Source: G963662675 sp963662675 (lineage in GTDB: Bacteria; Bacteroidota; Bacteroidia; Bacteroidales; Prolixibacteraceae). From it: 64,000 bases of DNA. Positions 55,411 through 62,925 of this stretch are shown here, piece by piece (position 1 is the stretch's first letter; every line of letters begins with the position of its first letter). A program made the position numbers and the translations under genes. The notes under the pieces were generated by a model. It was not told where the DNA came from, searched no databases, and saw only the letters and a program-made list of their open reading frames with translations. Where the stretch lies: assembly GCA_963662675.2 (NCBI GenBank), contig CAXXHP010000002.1:372001-436000 (forward strand), given 5' to 3'.

Positions 55411-56463
55411 TTATCGTTTTTGATATTGTTGTTCGTAATATTTTTGGTAATCGCCACTCGTTACATTTTGCATCCATTCTTCGTTAGTCAGGTACCAGTC
55501 GATGGTTTTCTCAATGCCTTCTTCAAACTGAAGGCTCGGAATCCAGCCCAGTTCTTTTTGCAGTTTTGAAGAGTCAATGGCATAGCGTAAATCATGACCT
55601 GCACGGTCTTTCACGTAAGTGATTAGTTTCGCAGAAGTACCTTCTTCGCGTTCTAGTTTACGGTCCATAATTTGGCACATCGTACGAATTAGGTCAATGT
55701 TTTTCCACTCGTTATGACCGCCAATGTTGTAGGTTTCACCCACCTTTCCTTGATGAAAGATGACGTCGATGGCGCGTGCATGGTCTTCTACCCACAGCCA
55801 GTCGCGTATGTTTTCGCCTTTGCCATAAACGGGCAATGGCTTGTTGTTTTTGATGTTGTTGATGAAAAGTGGTATCAGCTTTTCAGGGAACTGAAACGAG
55901 CCGTAATTATTTGAACAATTTGACACCAGTGTTGGCAAGCCAAATGTATCACAATAAGCTCGTACAAAATGATCAGAACTGGCCTTGGATGCTGAGTACG
56001 GACTGTGCGGGTCGTAATTGGTCGCTTCGGTAAACATGCCTTCGTTGCCCAGCGAACCGTACACTTCGTCGGTTGAAATATGATAGAATAGTTTGCCTTT
56101 TTCCTTGTCTTTCCAGATTTGGCGGGCTGCGTTTAGAAGGTTCACGGTGCCAATTACGTTGGTAAAAACAAACTCTGTTGGGTTCGAAATAGAACGGTCA
56201 ACATGTGACTCGGCTGCCAGATGGATTACGGCATCAAATTGCTTCTCAACAAACAATTGCATCATAGCTTCACTGTCAACAATGTCGGCCTTTACAAATT
56301 CGTAGTTGGGCTTGTCTTCTATATCTTTTAGGTTTGCGAGGTTTCCTGCATAGGTTAGCTTATCCAGATTTACAATCTGGTAATGGGGGTACTTATTTAC
56401 AAATAAACGCACCACATGCGAACCAATAAACCCTGCGCCACCGGTAATTAAAATCGTTTTCAT
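55411..56463 (-). CDS. rfbB: dTDP-glucose 4,6-dehydratase
   Basis: A 350-residue extended SDR converting dTDP-glucose to dTDP-4-keto-6-deoxyglucose, the entry to rhamnose and other deoxysugars for surface polysaccharide. It has the NAD motif ITGGAGFIGSHV at 5-16, the STDEVYGSLG motif, the catalytic pair in PYSASKASSDH, and the SNCSNNYGSFQFPEKLIP segment. No rfbA, rfbC or rfbD is adjacent. The partner genes may lie elsewhere or in the capsule cluster beyond base 1. Confidence 0.96.
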   Translation of the reverse strand: MKTILITGGAGFIGSHVVRLFVNKYPHYQIVNLDKLTYAGNLANLKDIEDKPNYEFVKADIVDSEAMMQLFVEKQFDAVIHLAAESHVDRSISNPTEFVFTNVIGTVNLLNAARQIWKDKEKGKLFYHISTDEVYGSLGNEGMFTEATNYDPHSPYSASKASSDHFVRAYCDTFGLPTLVSNCSNNYGSFQFPEKLIPLFINNIKNNKPLPVYGKGENIRDWLWVEDHARAIDVIFHQGKVGETYNIGGHNEWKNIDLIRTMCQIMDRKLEREEGTSAKLITYVKDRAGHDLRYAIDSSKLQKELGWIPSLQFEEGIEKTIDWYLTNEEWMQNVTSGDYQKYYEQQYQKR

Positions 56464-56483
56464 TCATTCAAATTTTACTAAAT

Positions 56484-56491
56484 CAAAAATA
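56484..56491 (-). promoter_or_regulatory. -7 promoter element of rfbB
   Basis: On the minus strand this reads TATTTTTG, an exact TAnnTTTG match, 20 bases before the rfbB ATG. Transcription would start near 56477. Confidence 0.5.
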
Positions 56492-56537
56492 GGCTTTTCC
56501 TGATGAATATGGAAACGGCATAATTCTGGGTTTATTT

Positions 56538-56731
56538 CAGAATCTGTTTCAAGTTTGGACGGCAATAACAAACACAGATCCCGAAACAAGTTCGGGATGA
56601 CGGGATCTTGATGTGTTGAGAGACTCACCGCAATTTTTCTTCCCTCAAACGTAATTTTGTATCTGTCTTATATTGACGTTTCGCAACCCCTCTCAGGATG
56701 TCATCCCGAATTCATTTCGGGATCTCTATCG
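56538..56731 (+). repeat. Repeat unit copy 1 (~194 bp)
   Basis: First of three copies of an imperfect ~200-bp unit. It contains palindrome P1 (56578-56598, ATCCCGAA-ACAAG-TTCGGGAT), an interior segment nearly identical in all copies, the -7 promoter match TAATTTTG (56652-56659), and palindrome P2 in the opposite orientation (56703-56723, loop TTCAT). Copy 1 has three extra bases in the interior (TTC near 56640) relative to copies 2 and 3. Confidence 0.9.
56652..56659 (+). promoter_or_regulatory. -7 promoter match inside repeat copy 1
   Basis: TAATTTTG matches TAnnTTTG and points toward the GIY-YIG gene, 141 bases upstream of its ATG. The same octamer is kept in copies 2 (57362-57369) and 3 (58595-58602). 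A transcript from here would carry palindrome P2 in its leader. Confidence 0.4.
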
Positions 56732-56800
56732 AAACAAGGAAAGCCCATGGGTTTTATAAACGAAGCAAATCGCTACCTTAGTAAACAAAATATTTGCCTG

Positions 56801-57193
56801 ATGAGAAAAGGTTTCGTTTATATACTTTCAAACAAAAACCGAACAACTTTTTATATAGGAGTAACATCTGACATTAAACGACGGATTCTTGAACACAAAA
56901 CTGGGAAGGGATCGTCTTTCACTTCAAAATATAATCTGACAGACTTGATGTATTATGAAAAGGTTGAAGGACTTGGGGAATGTATTGCCAGAGAAAAGCA
57001 ACTCAAAAACTGGTATCGCGATTGGAAGATAAGTCTGATAGTGGGAGATAATCCTGAGATGAAAGATTTGGCTATAGATTGGTATATCCAGCGTAATGAA
57101 AGGTTGGTTATTGCTGATGAGGTTCGGGCAAAAGAGTTTTTTGAGAAGATTGGTGGAAAATCGCAGACAGACCCTGAAACAAGTTCAGGGTGA
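56801..57193 (+). CDS. GIY-YIG nuclease family protein embedded in repeats
   Basis: A 130-residue small nuclease of the GIY-YIG family. Conserved features are FVYILSNKNRTTFYIGVTSD (GIY and YIG strands), the catalytic Arg in DIKRRILEHK, and the Glu in AREKQLKNW, with KISLI and NP-x-x-x-DL near the end. The ATG at 56801 is the family start; a longer frame to 56657 only translates the repeat (spurious CHPEFISGS). The last residues and stop codon come from a repeat-type palindrome (57172-57193). The gene lies between two palindromes in opposite orientation. A role in moving or trimming the repeats is inference; these small GIY-YIG proteins have no settled function. Confidence 0.88.
   Translation: MRKGFVYILSNKNRTTFYIGVTSDIKRRILEHKTGKGSSFTSKYNLTDLMYYEKVEGLGECIAREKQLKNWYRDWKISLIVGDNPEMKDLAIDWYIQRNERLVIADEVRAKEFFEKIGGKSQTDPETSSG
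57172..57190 (+). repeat. Palindrome at the 3' end of the GIY-YIG gene
   Basis: CCCTGAA-ACAAG-TTCAGGG. It shares the GAAACAAGTTC core of P1 with a different, still fully paired outer stem. It is followed by TGACG as in P1, and the TGA is the gene's stop codon. Confidence 0.85.
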
Positions 57194-57236
57194 CGTTTTG
57201 TTTTGATTCTTGACCCTCTTTTTTTTGATGTCGTCA

Positions 57237-57441
57237 TGCTGAACTTGTTTCAGCATCTGTCTCAGGAAAGGGACGGCAATAATAGACACAGATCCCGAAA
57301 TGAATTCGGGATGACGGGATCTTGATGTGTTGAGTGACTCACCGCAATTTTTCCTCAAACGTAATTTTGTATCTGTCTTATATTGACGTTTCGCAACCCC
57401 TCTCAGAACGTCATCCCGAACTTGTTTCGGGATCTGTATCG
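57237..57441 (+). repeat. Repeat unit copy 2 (~205 bp)
   Basis: Second copy. It begins with palindrome TGCTGAA-CTTGT-TTCAGCA (57237-57255), then P1 (57292-57312, loop ATGAA), the shared interior with a -7 match at 57362-57369, and P2 (57413-57433, loop CTTGT). The loop types of P1 and P2 are exchanged relative to copies 1 and 3. It lies between the GIY-YIG and DUF2971 genes. Confidence 0.9.
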
Positions 57442-57483
57442 CGCCTATTATTTAGCATAGTGTTTTGTATCTTTAAAGGAAAA

Positions 57484-58314
57484 ATGTCCGAATTAACGTC
57501 AATGGAAGACTTTCCTAAAACATTTAAAAAATTCTACAGTTGCAATGAAAATAGTTTTGCGGCTCTTAAAAACAGATATTTCTGGGCAGCTTTTCCCTAT
57601 CAATTCAATGATCCTTTTGATTGCTCTCCTATTTTATGGGATAATAATTCCTTTCTTAAAAATGGTTTAGATAGAAATACTTCTCTTCAAAATATCTTAT
57701 CTAATACCGGGATTGTATGTTTAAACAATCCTCAGGAGGAATTTGAAAACCTACTATGGGGGTATTATACAGATCAATCAGGTTTTTCTGTTGAGTTTAA
57801 TCAAGGTCAACTATCAATGGATTTTTCAAAAGGTCAAGGAACTTACCTTGAAAAGGTCAAATGTTATAAAAAGTCAGATTTTGAAAAGTTTAGATATTCA
57901 AAAGATCAACATGAGTTTTCATTAGAAGTTATTAAGTGGATTAAACAGAAAGAAGATATTTGGGAAATGGAAAATGAATGGCGATACATTTTCTTTGATT
58001 GTAATTATGTACCTGGGCTTCAATCTGGAGATATTAAAACCAGAAAAAAGGGATATAGTAAGGAGGCAATACGAAGTATTACACTTGGAATTAAATTCTT
58101 TGAAGGGTATTTATTGGATAAAACAGAGAATGGATTTATATATGATCTGTCGAAATCAGAAAACAAGTTCACGATAGAAATTTTGAAGCTCTTAACAGAG
58201 GATCTGAACTATAAAATGAAATGGATGCATTTAACTCAAGATTTGAGAATGGAAGCTCGGTCTGTGAATTTGAAAAATGAAAATCCAGATAGAATAGAAA
58301 TTGAATATTTGTAA
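57484..58314 (+). CDS. DUF2971 domain protein
   Basis: A 276-residue protein with the DUF2971 N-terminal signature: FYSCNENSFAALKNRYFWAAFPYQFNDPFDC, followed by CLNNPQEEFENLLWGYYTDQSGFSVEF and a WEMENEWRYI segment typical of the family's second half. Function is not established; members often sit in accessory or defence-like regions. The ATG at 57484 is the natural start; a longer frame to 57334 would only translate repeat copy 2. The gene is AT-richer than its neighbours, lies between repeat copies 2 and 3, and may be transcribed from the -7 element in copy 2. Confidence 0.82.
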   Translation: MSELTSMEDFPKTFKKFYSCNENSFAALKNRYFWAAFPYQFNDPFDCSPILWDNNSFLKNGLDRNTSLQNILSNTGIVCLNNPQEEFENLLWGYYTDQSGFSVEFNQGQLSMDFSKGQGTYLEKVKCYKKSDFEKFRYSKDQHEFSLEVIKWIKQKEDIWEMENEWRYIFFDCNYVPGLQSGDIKTRKKGYSKEAIRSITLGIKFFEGYLLDKTENGFIYDLSKSENKFTIEILKLLTEDLNYKMKWMHLTQDLRMEARSVNLKNENPDRIEIEYL

Positions 58315-58422
58315 TTCCGATACTTAATAAGCAATAATCACCTCGCTTTTAGGGGAAATCTCTAAATGATGCTATCTTGTGTAAGATCATGTTGGAAACT
58401 GTTGCCCATTTGAACTAAAATG

Positions 58423-58453
58423 GATTCCTTCCTTCCTTCCGCTCGGAATGACG
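58423..58453 (+). repeat. Short CCGCTCGGAATGACG-type repeat, left copy
   Basis: GATTCC, a TTCC-rich run, then CCGCTCGGAATGACG. ATTCC and GGAAT can pair. It is matched by 58698-58724 on the far side of repeat copy 3, in the same orientation. Confidence 0.75.
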
Positions 58454-58470
58454 AACATCTCGCTTAGTCT

Positions 58471-58674
58471 TGCTGAACTTGTTTCAGCATCTGTTTCAAG
58501 TTTGGACGGCAATAATAGACACAGATCCCGAAACAAGTTCGGGATGACGGGATCTTGATGTGTTGAGTGACTCACCGCAATTTTTCCTCAAACGTAATTT
58601 TGTATCTGCCCCATTTTGTTGTATTGCAACCCCTCTCGGTACGTCATCCCGAATTCATTTCGGGATCTGTGTCG
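58471..58674 (+). repeat. Repeat unit copy 3 (~204 bp)
   Basis: Third copy, starting with TGCTGAA-CTTGT-TTCAGCA (58471-58489), then P1 (58525-58545, loop ACAAG), the interior with -7 match 58595-58602, and P2 (58646-58666, loop TTCAT). Just after the -7 match the sequence diverges (CCCCATTTTGTTGTATTGC in place of the copy 1/2 text), then rejoins at CAACCCCTCTC. No gene follows it in the same direction. Confidence 0.9.
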
Positions 58675-58697
58675 ATCAGGTAAAGCAATATTTAACA

Positions 58698-58724
58698 GAT
58701 TCCTTCGCTCCGCTCGGAATGACG
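58698..58724 (+). repeat. Short CCGCTCGGAATGACG-type repeat, right copy
   Basis: GATTCCTTCGCTCCGCTCGG followed by AATGACG, in the same orientation as the copy at 58423-58453. The two bracket repeat copy 3. Confidence 0.75.
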
Positions 58725-58735
58725 GAACAATAGCT

Positions 58736-58766
58736 AAAAAAGCCACTCCCTTTCGGAAATGGCTTT
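58736..58766 (-). terminator. Terminator of the methylmalonyl-CoA mutase operon
   Basis: On the minus strand AAAGCCA (58766-58760) pairs with TGGCTTT (58745-58739), with a smaller inner pairing TTTCC/GGAAA-like and a T-run to 58736. It lies 38 bases after the mutB stop. Confidence 0.8.
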
Positions 58767-58803
58767 CTGTATATATTGAGTTAAAAATACTCAGTACCAA
58801 TTA

Positions 58804-60957
58804 CTACTCTTCGTGAGCTGAAATTAGAATCTCAAGAATTTTCTTACCCGCAGCTGCTACGCTTGATCCAGGGCCAAAAATGGCAACCACACCAGCATCG
58901 TACAGGTATTTGTAATCCTGTGCAGGAATAACACCACCGGCAATTACCATGATGTCTTCGCGGCCTAGTTTCTTCAGTTCGGCAATTACGGCAGGAACCA
59001 ATGTTTTGTGTCCTGCTGCCAATGAAGATACACCCAATACATGCACATCGTTTTCAACGGCTTGCTTGGCTGATTCTTCCGGAGTTTGGAACAAAGGTCC
59101 CATGTCTACGTCGAAACCAAGATCGGCATAACCCGTTGCTACAACTTTAGCACCACGGTCGTGACCATCTTGCCCCATTTTGGCAATCATGATACGTGGT
59201 TGACGGCCTTCCAACTCAGCAAATTTCTTTGCAAGCTCTTGAGCATCTTGGAAGGTCTTGTCATTTTTACTTTCTGATGAATACACGCCTGAAATAGTTC
59301 TAATTACTGCTTTATAACGTCCTACAATTTTCTCGCAGGCATCTGAAATTTCACCTAATGAAGCACGCTTTTGGGCGGCTTTAATTGAGAGGTCAAGAAG
59401 GTTTCCTTCTCCGGTTTCAGCACATTTCGTGATGGCAGCCAACGCTTCTTGTACGTCGTCTTCATTACGTTCGGCACGCAGCTTATTCAATCGCTCAATT
59501 TGAGACAAGCGAACAGCTGTGTTATCGATATCTAAAATATCAATCGGATCTTCTTTTTCCAATCGGTATTTATTCACCCCAACAATAGTTTGAGTACCAC
59601 TGTCAATTCGTCCTTGTGCACGAGCTGCAGCTTCTTCAATACGCATTTTTGGAACTCCAGTTTCCACCGCTTTCGACATACCACCCAGTTTTTCAACCTC
59701 TTCAATCAATGCCCAGGCTTTGTTATACAATTCCTGAGTCAACGATTCAACATAGTACGAACCTGCCCATGGATCGGCTCCACGGCAAATTTCGGTTTCT
59801 TGTTGAACATACAATTGGGTGTTACGAGCAATACGTGCAGAGAAGTCGGTTGGCAAAGCAATGGCTTCGTCCAGCGCGTTGGTGTGCAACGATTGCGTGT
59901 GTCCTAACGTAGCAGCCATTGCTTCAATTGCAGTACGGCCTATGTTATTAAATGGATCCTGTTCGGTTAACGACCATCCCGAAGTTTGCGAGTGAGTACG
60001 CAAAGCCATCGATTTTGGATTTTTTGGGTTAAATTGTTTTACCAATTTTGCCCAAATCATACGTGCTGCACGCATCTTCGCAATTTCCATGAAGTGGTTC
60101 ATTCCGATTGCCCAGAAGAACGATAAACGTGGAGCGAAAGCATCAATATCCAATCCGGCTTTAATACCAGTACGAAGGTACTCCAAACCATCAGCCAATG
60201 TGTAAGCCATTTCAATATCAGCAGTAGCACCAGCTTCTTGCATGTGGTATCCTGAGATTGAGATTGAATTGAACTTAGGCATCTTTTGTGACGTGAATTC
60301 AAAGATGTCAGCAATTGCCTTCATTGAGAATTCCGGTGGGTAAATGTACGTGTTACGCACCATGAATTCTTTCAGGATATCATTTTGAATGGTACCTGCT
60401 AATTGATCCATTGTTGCTCCTTGTTCCAATGCCGTTACAATATAGAACGCCAAAATCGGAAGCACGGCTCCGTTCATGGTCATTGAAACTGACATCTTAT
60501 CTAATGGAATCTGGTCGAAAAGAATTTTCATATCCAGAATGGAATCGATAGCCACACCTGCTTTACCCACATCACCAACTACGCGTGGGTGATCTGAATC
60601 GTATCCACGGTGTGTTGCTAAGTCAAATGCAACAGAAAGACCCTTTTGTCCGGCAGCAAGGTTACGACGGTAGAATGCATTTGATTCTTCCGCAGTTGAG
60701 AAACCTGCATACTGGCGAATTGTCCATGGACGCATGGCGTACATTGCTGAGTATGGCCCACGCAAAAAAGGAGGTAATCCGGCAGCATAGCCTAAATGCT
60801 CCATGCCTTCCAAATCCTCTTTGGTGTAAGCTGGTTTTACCGGAATTTGCTCCGGAGTTACCCAGTTCTTTTCAATTTTATTATCAGCGACCCACTCTCC
60901 GGCATTTGGCTGGGGAGCGGCTTCTTTAATATTTATTTTCTTAAAATCTGGTTTCAT
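58804..60957 (-). CDS. mutB: Methylmalonyl-CoA mutase large (catalytic) subunit
   Basis: A 717-residue B12-dependent mutase subunit interconverting succinyl-CoA and (R)-methylmalonyl-CoA. The barrel domain contains PFLRGPYSAMYAMRPWTIRQYAGFST split across the substrate-binding region, and SEPFNN-like RTHSQTSGWSLTEQDPFNN. The C-terminal cobalamin domain has GQDGHDRGAKV with the Co-coordinating His599, then GVSSLAAGHKT and GGVIPAQD. Length is normal. It is second in the operon, 60 bases after mutA. In Bacteroidota this enzyme usually serves succinate-to-propionate conversion or propionate use. Confidence 0.97.
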   Translation of the reverse strand: MKPDFKKINIKEAAPQPNAGEWVADNKIEKNWVTPEQIPVKPAYTKEDLEGMEHLGYAAGLPPFLRGPYSAMYAMRPWTIRQYAGFSTAEESNAFYRRNLAAGQKGLSVAFDLATHRGYDSDHPRVVGDVGKAGVAIDSILDMKILFDQIPLDKMSVSMTMNGAVLPILAFYIVTALEQGATMDQLAGTIQNDILKEFMVRNTYIYPPEFSMKAIADIFEFTSQKMPKFNSISISGYHMQEAGATADIEMAYTLADGLEYLRTGIKAGLDIDAFAPRLSFFWAIGMNHFMEIAKMRAARMIWAKLVKQFNPKNPKSMALRTHSQTSGWSLTEQDPFNNIGRTAIEAMAATLGHTQSLHTNALDEAIALPTDFSARIARNTQLYVQQETEICRGADPWAGSYYVESLTQELYNKAWALIEEVEKLGGMSKAVETGVPKMRIEEAAARAQGRIDSGTQTIVGVNKYRLEKEDPIDILDIDNTAVRLSQIERLNKLRAERNEDDVQEALAAITKCAETGEGNLLDLSIKAAQKRASLGEISDACEKIVGRYKAVIRTISGVYSSESKNDKTFQDAQELAKKFAELEGRQPRIMIAKMGQDGHDRGAKVVATGYADLGFDVDMGPLFQTPEESAKQAVENDVHVLGVSSLAAGHKTLVPAVIAELKKLGREDIMVIAGGVIPAQDYKYLYDAGVVAIFGPGSSVAAAGKKILEILISAHEE

Positions 60958-60997
60958 TTTTTCTGATTTTGAGATTTAAAGTTTTGAGTCTACTTTC

Positions 60998-61022
60998 GAC
61001 TCGCTACTCGTGACTCGCTACT
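60998..61022 (+). repeat. Short tandem motif GACTCGCTACT at the mutA stop
   Basis: Two exact copies of GACTCGCTACT (60998-61008 and 61012-61022) with a 14-base period; the second overlaps the mutA stop codon. A degenerate third (GAGTCTACT) is just before. No pairing strong enough for a terminator was seen. Confidence 0.5.
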
Positions 61023-62898
61023 TAATTCCCAATTTTGCTTGGTATGCTGTTAATTCCACCAGCAAGTTGCTTTTTACATTGATGAAGTTATTAACGCCTT
61101 TGGCTTTTAGCTCTTCGGTGCAAGCAGGAGCGCCGGCAACAACAAAAATGGCATCATCTTTAATTGCTTCCAAAGCCGCAGGGGCCATTTCTGCATATTC
61201 ATCATCAGAACTACAGATGACGATGATATCGGCACCAGCAGCTTTTGCAGCAGCAACACCTTCATCAACCGTAGCAAAACCGTTGTTGTCTTGCACCGCG
61301 TAACCAGCAACAGCAAAGAAGTTGCAGGCAAACTGCGCACGTGCTTTGCGGAAGTTTAGGTTGCCAACTGTTAACATGAAAGCCAACGGACGTTTGTTGT
61401 CTTTTGAATACTTATCTGTAGCCACACGTAGTTTCTCAAAAGCCTGAGCTCCACGGTATGGTTTGATTGTTTCAATCTCAGCATCTTCAACGGTAAGGTC
61501 AATGGCCTCAACAGCTTGTTCTGCTAATTCTAAATTCTCCGCTTTTTCAGTGAAGTTTGGAAACTGGTTAATTCCAAGCAGATTTTCGCGACGTGTTGCC
61601 ACGTTCAAATCACGCTTGTTAGCCATTTCTTTTACTTTAGCCTGAATGTAGCCTTCTTTAGCTGCAGCAATAAAGCCACCTTTTTCTTGAATTTCGAGGA
61701 ACAGTTTCCATGCTTCATCAGTAATAGAAGCTGTTAGCTCTTCAATATAGTATGAGCCGGCACCCGGGTCAACGACTTTATCCAAGTGAGATTCTTCTTT
61801 CAACAATAATTGTTGATTGCGTGCAATACGGTCTGAGAATAATGATGAGTCTTCAAATATCGCATTGAAAGGAAGCACAGTAATGGAGTCAGCACCACCA
61901 AGTGCGGCACTCATGGCCTCAGTTTGTGTACGTAGCATGTTCACATACGGATCATAGAATGTTTTATTCCAGCTTCCGGTTTCAGCATGAACTTTCATTT
62001 TGCATCCACATTCGCATTTTGGGTCGTAAGCTTTTACGATTTGTGCCCACAACATGCGTCCTGATCGAAGTTTTGCTATTTCCATGAAGTAGTTAGCACT
62101 AACGCTCAGGTTGAATTTGATGTTTTTTGCAACATCTTCGATAGCCACTCCGGCGTCAGTTAATGCTGAAAGGTATTCAGACCCCTGAGCTAAAGCGAAA
62201 GCCAGCTCTTGAACAACTGATGCACCTGCATTTCCATAATTTTTACCGTTTACCGCCAAAACCCGGTATCCTGAAAGTTCTGTAGTTTTTTCAATCAAGC
62301 TTTTGGCTTGCGAGATTACGTGATCGTAACCTTTTTTCATTTTGCCATGAAGCAAGTATTTTCCAAAAGGATCATACTCCACAGAAGCAACAATGTTTTT
62401 CTTTTCCCATGTTCCGGAAGCAGCATATTCAGCAAAAGCTTCGGCTACTTTGCAAGTACAGCATTTGGCCACTAAGTTTATCTCAACTGATTCCAGACAA
62501 ATGTCTTTTAACAAGATGCCCATGTCGGCAACTGTTGGCTCCATACATTCGTTAAAAACAAAACCTAAAGAAGTAACACCTTTCATTAAAACGTCTAACG
62601 CTTTTTTGTTGGCTTCTTTTAAGTCTTTAACAACGATGTTTTGACGGACATACCAATCATTACTATTGGTTTTTGTACCTCGCACATATGGAAACTCTCC
62701 TGGAAGGGTATCCAGATAGTCCAGTTTTTTAAGGTCTTCTTCCCTGTAAAAGGGTTGTACTGAAAAACCTTCGTTTGTCTTCCAAACCAGCTTGCGGTCG
62801 AAATCGGCTCCTTTTAAATCGGCAACCACTTTTTCTTTCCATGTCTCACTGCTGATTGGAGGAAATTCTTCAAAAAGTTTAATATATTTTTCTGCCAT
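61018..62898 (-). CDS. mutA: Methylmalonyl-CoA mutase small subunit
   Basis: A 626-residue partner of MutB. The same barrel-plus-B12-fold layout is present, but the cobalamin motif D-x-H-x-x-G is absent: the C-terminal region reads ADIIVICSSDDEYAEMAPAALEAIK instead, as in genuine small subunits that do not bind B12. The barrel has the ETGSWNKTFYDPYVNMLRTQTEAMSAALGGAD region split here for length. The ATG at 62898 (MAEKYIKLF) is taken; a TTG at 62928 falls in the -7 element and is not credible. It is first gene of the operon. Confidence 0.95.
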   Translation of the reverse strand: MAEKYIKLFEEFPPISSETWKEKVVADLKGADFDRKLVWKTNEGFSVQPFYREEDLKKLDYLDTLPGEFPYVRGTKTNSNDWYVRQNIVVKDLKEANKKALDVLMKGVTSLGFVFNECMEPTVADMGILLKDICLESVEINLVAKCCTCKVAEAFAEYAASGTWEKKNIVASVEYDPFGKYLLHGKMKKGYDHVISQAKSLIEKTTELSGYRVLAVNGKNYGNAGASVVQELAFALAQGSEYLSALTDAGVAIEDVAKNIKFNLSVSANYFMEIAKLRSGRMLWAQIVKAYDPKCECGCKMKVHAETGSWNKTFYDPYVNMLRTQTEAMSAALGGADSITVLPFNAIFEDSSLFSDRIARNQQLLLKEESHLDKVVDPGAGSYYIEELTASITDEAWKLFLEIQEKGGFIAAAKEGYIQAKVKEMANKRDLNVATRRENLLGINQFPNFTEKAENLELAEQAVEAIDLTVEDAEIETIKPYRGAQAFEKLRVATDKYSKDNKRPLAFMLTVGNLNFRKARAQFACNFFAVAGYAVQDNNGFATVDEGVAAAKAAGADIIVICSSDDEYAEMAPAALEAIKDDAIFVVAGAPACTEELKAKGVNNFINVKSNLLVELTAYQAKLGIK

Positions 62899-62925
62899 AA
62901 TGTAACTGTTAAGAAAATCAGGGGG

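Larger units (their letters stand above)
58315..58803. other. Gene-free stretch with repeat copy 3 and flanking short repeats
   Basis: No gene is supported here. The open frames in this stretch are translations of the repeats. It contains two GATTCC...GGAATGACG elements (58423-58453 and 58698-58724) on either side of repeat copy 3, and the mutase operon terminator. Confidence 0.7.

Noticed and set aside
56657..56800. N-terminal extension of the GIY-YIG frame
   Set aside because: The extra 48 codons translate the repeat (P2 gives CHPEFISGS). The family start MRKGFVYIL is at 56801.
57334..57483. N-terminal extension of the DUF2971 frame
   Set aside because: The extra 50 codons translate repeat copy 2 (RHPELVSGS). 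The domain begins right after the ATG at 57484.
56538..58674. CRISPR array interpretation of the repeats
   Set aside because: Units are ~200 bp, separated by whole genes, with no uniform short spacers and no cas genes.
58387..58816. Open frames of 62-70 codons around repeat copy 3
   Set aside because: They are translations of the palindromic repeats in several frames and have no independent support.
60998..61022. GACTCGCTACT tandem motif as a terminator or attachment site
   Set aside because: Only two exact copies, no stable hairpin, no integrase. It is listed as a minor repeat only.
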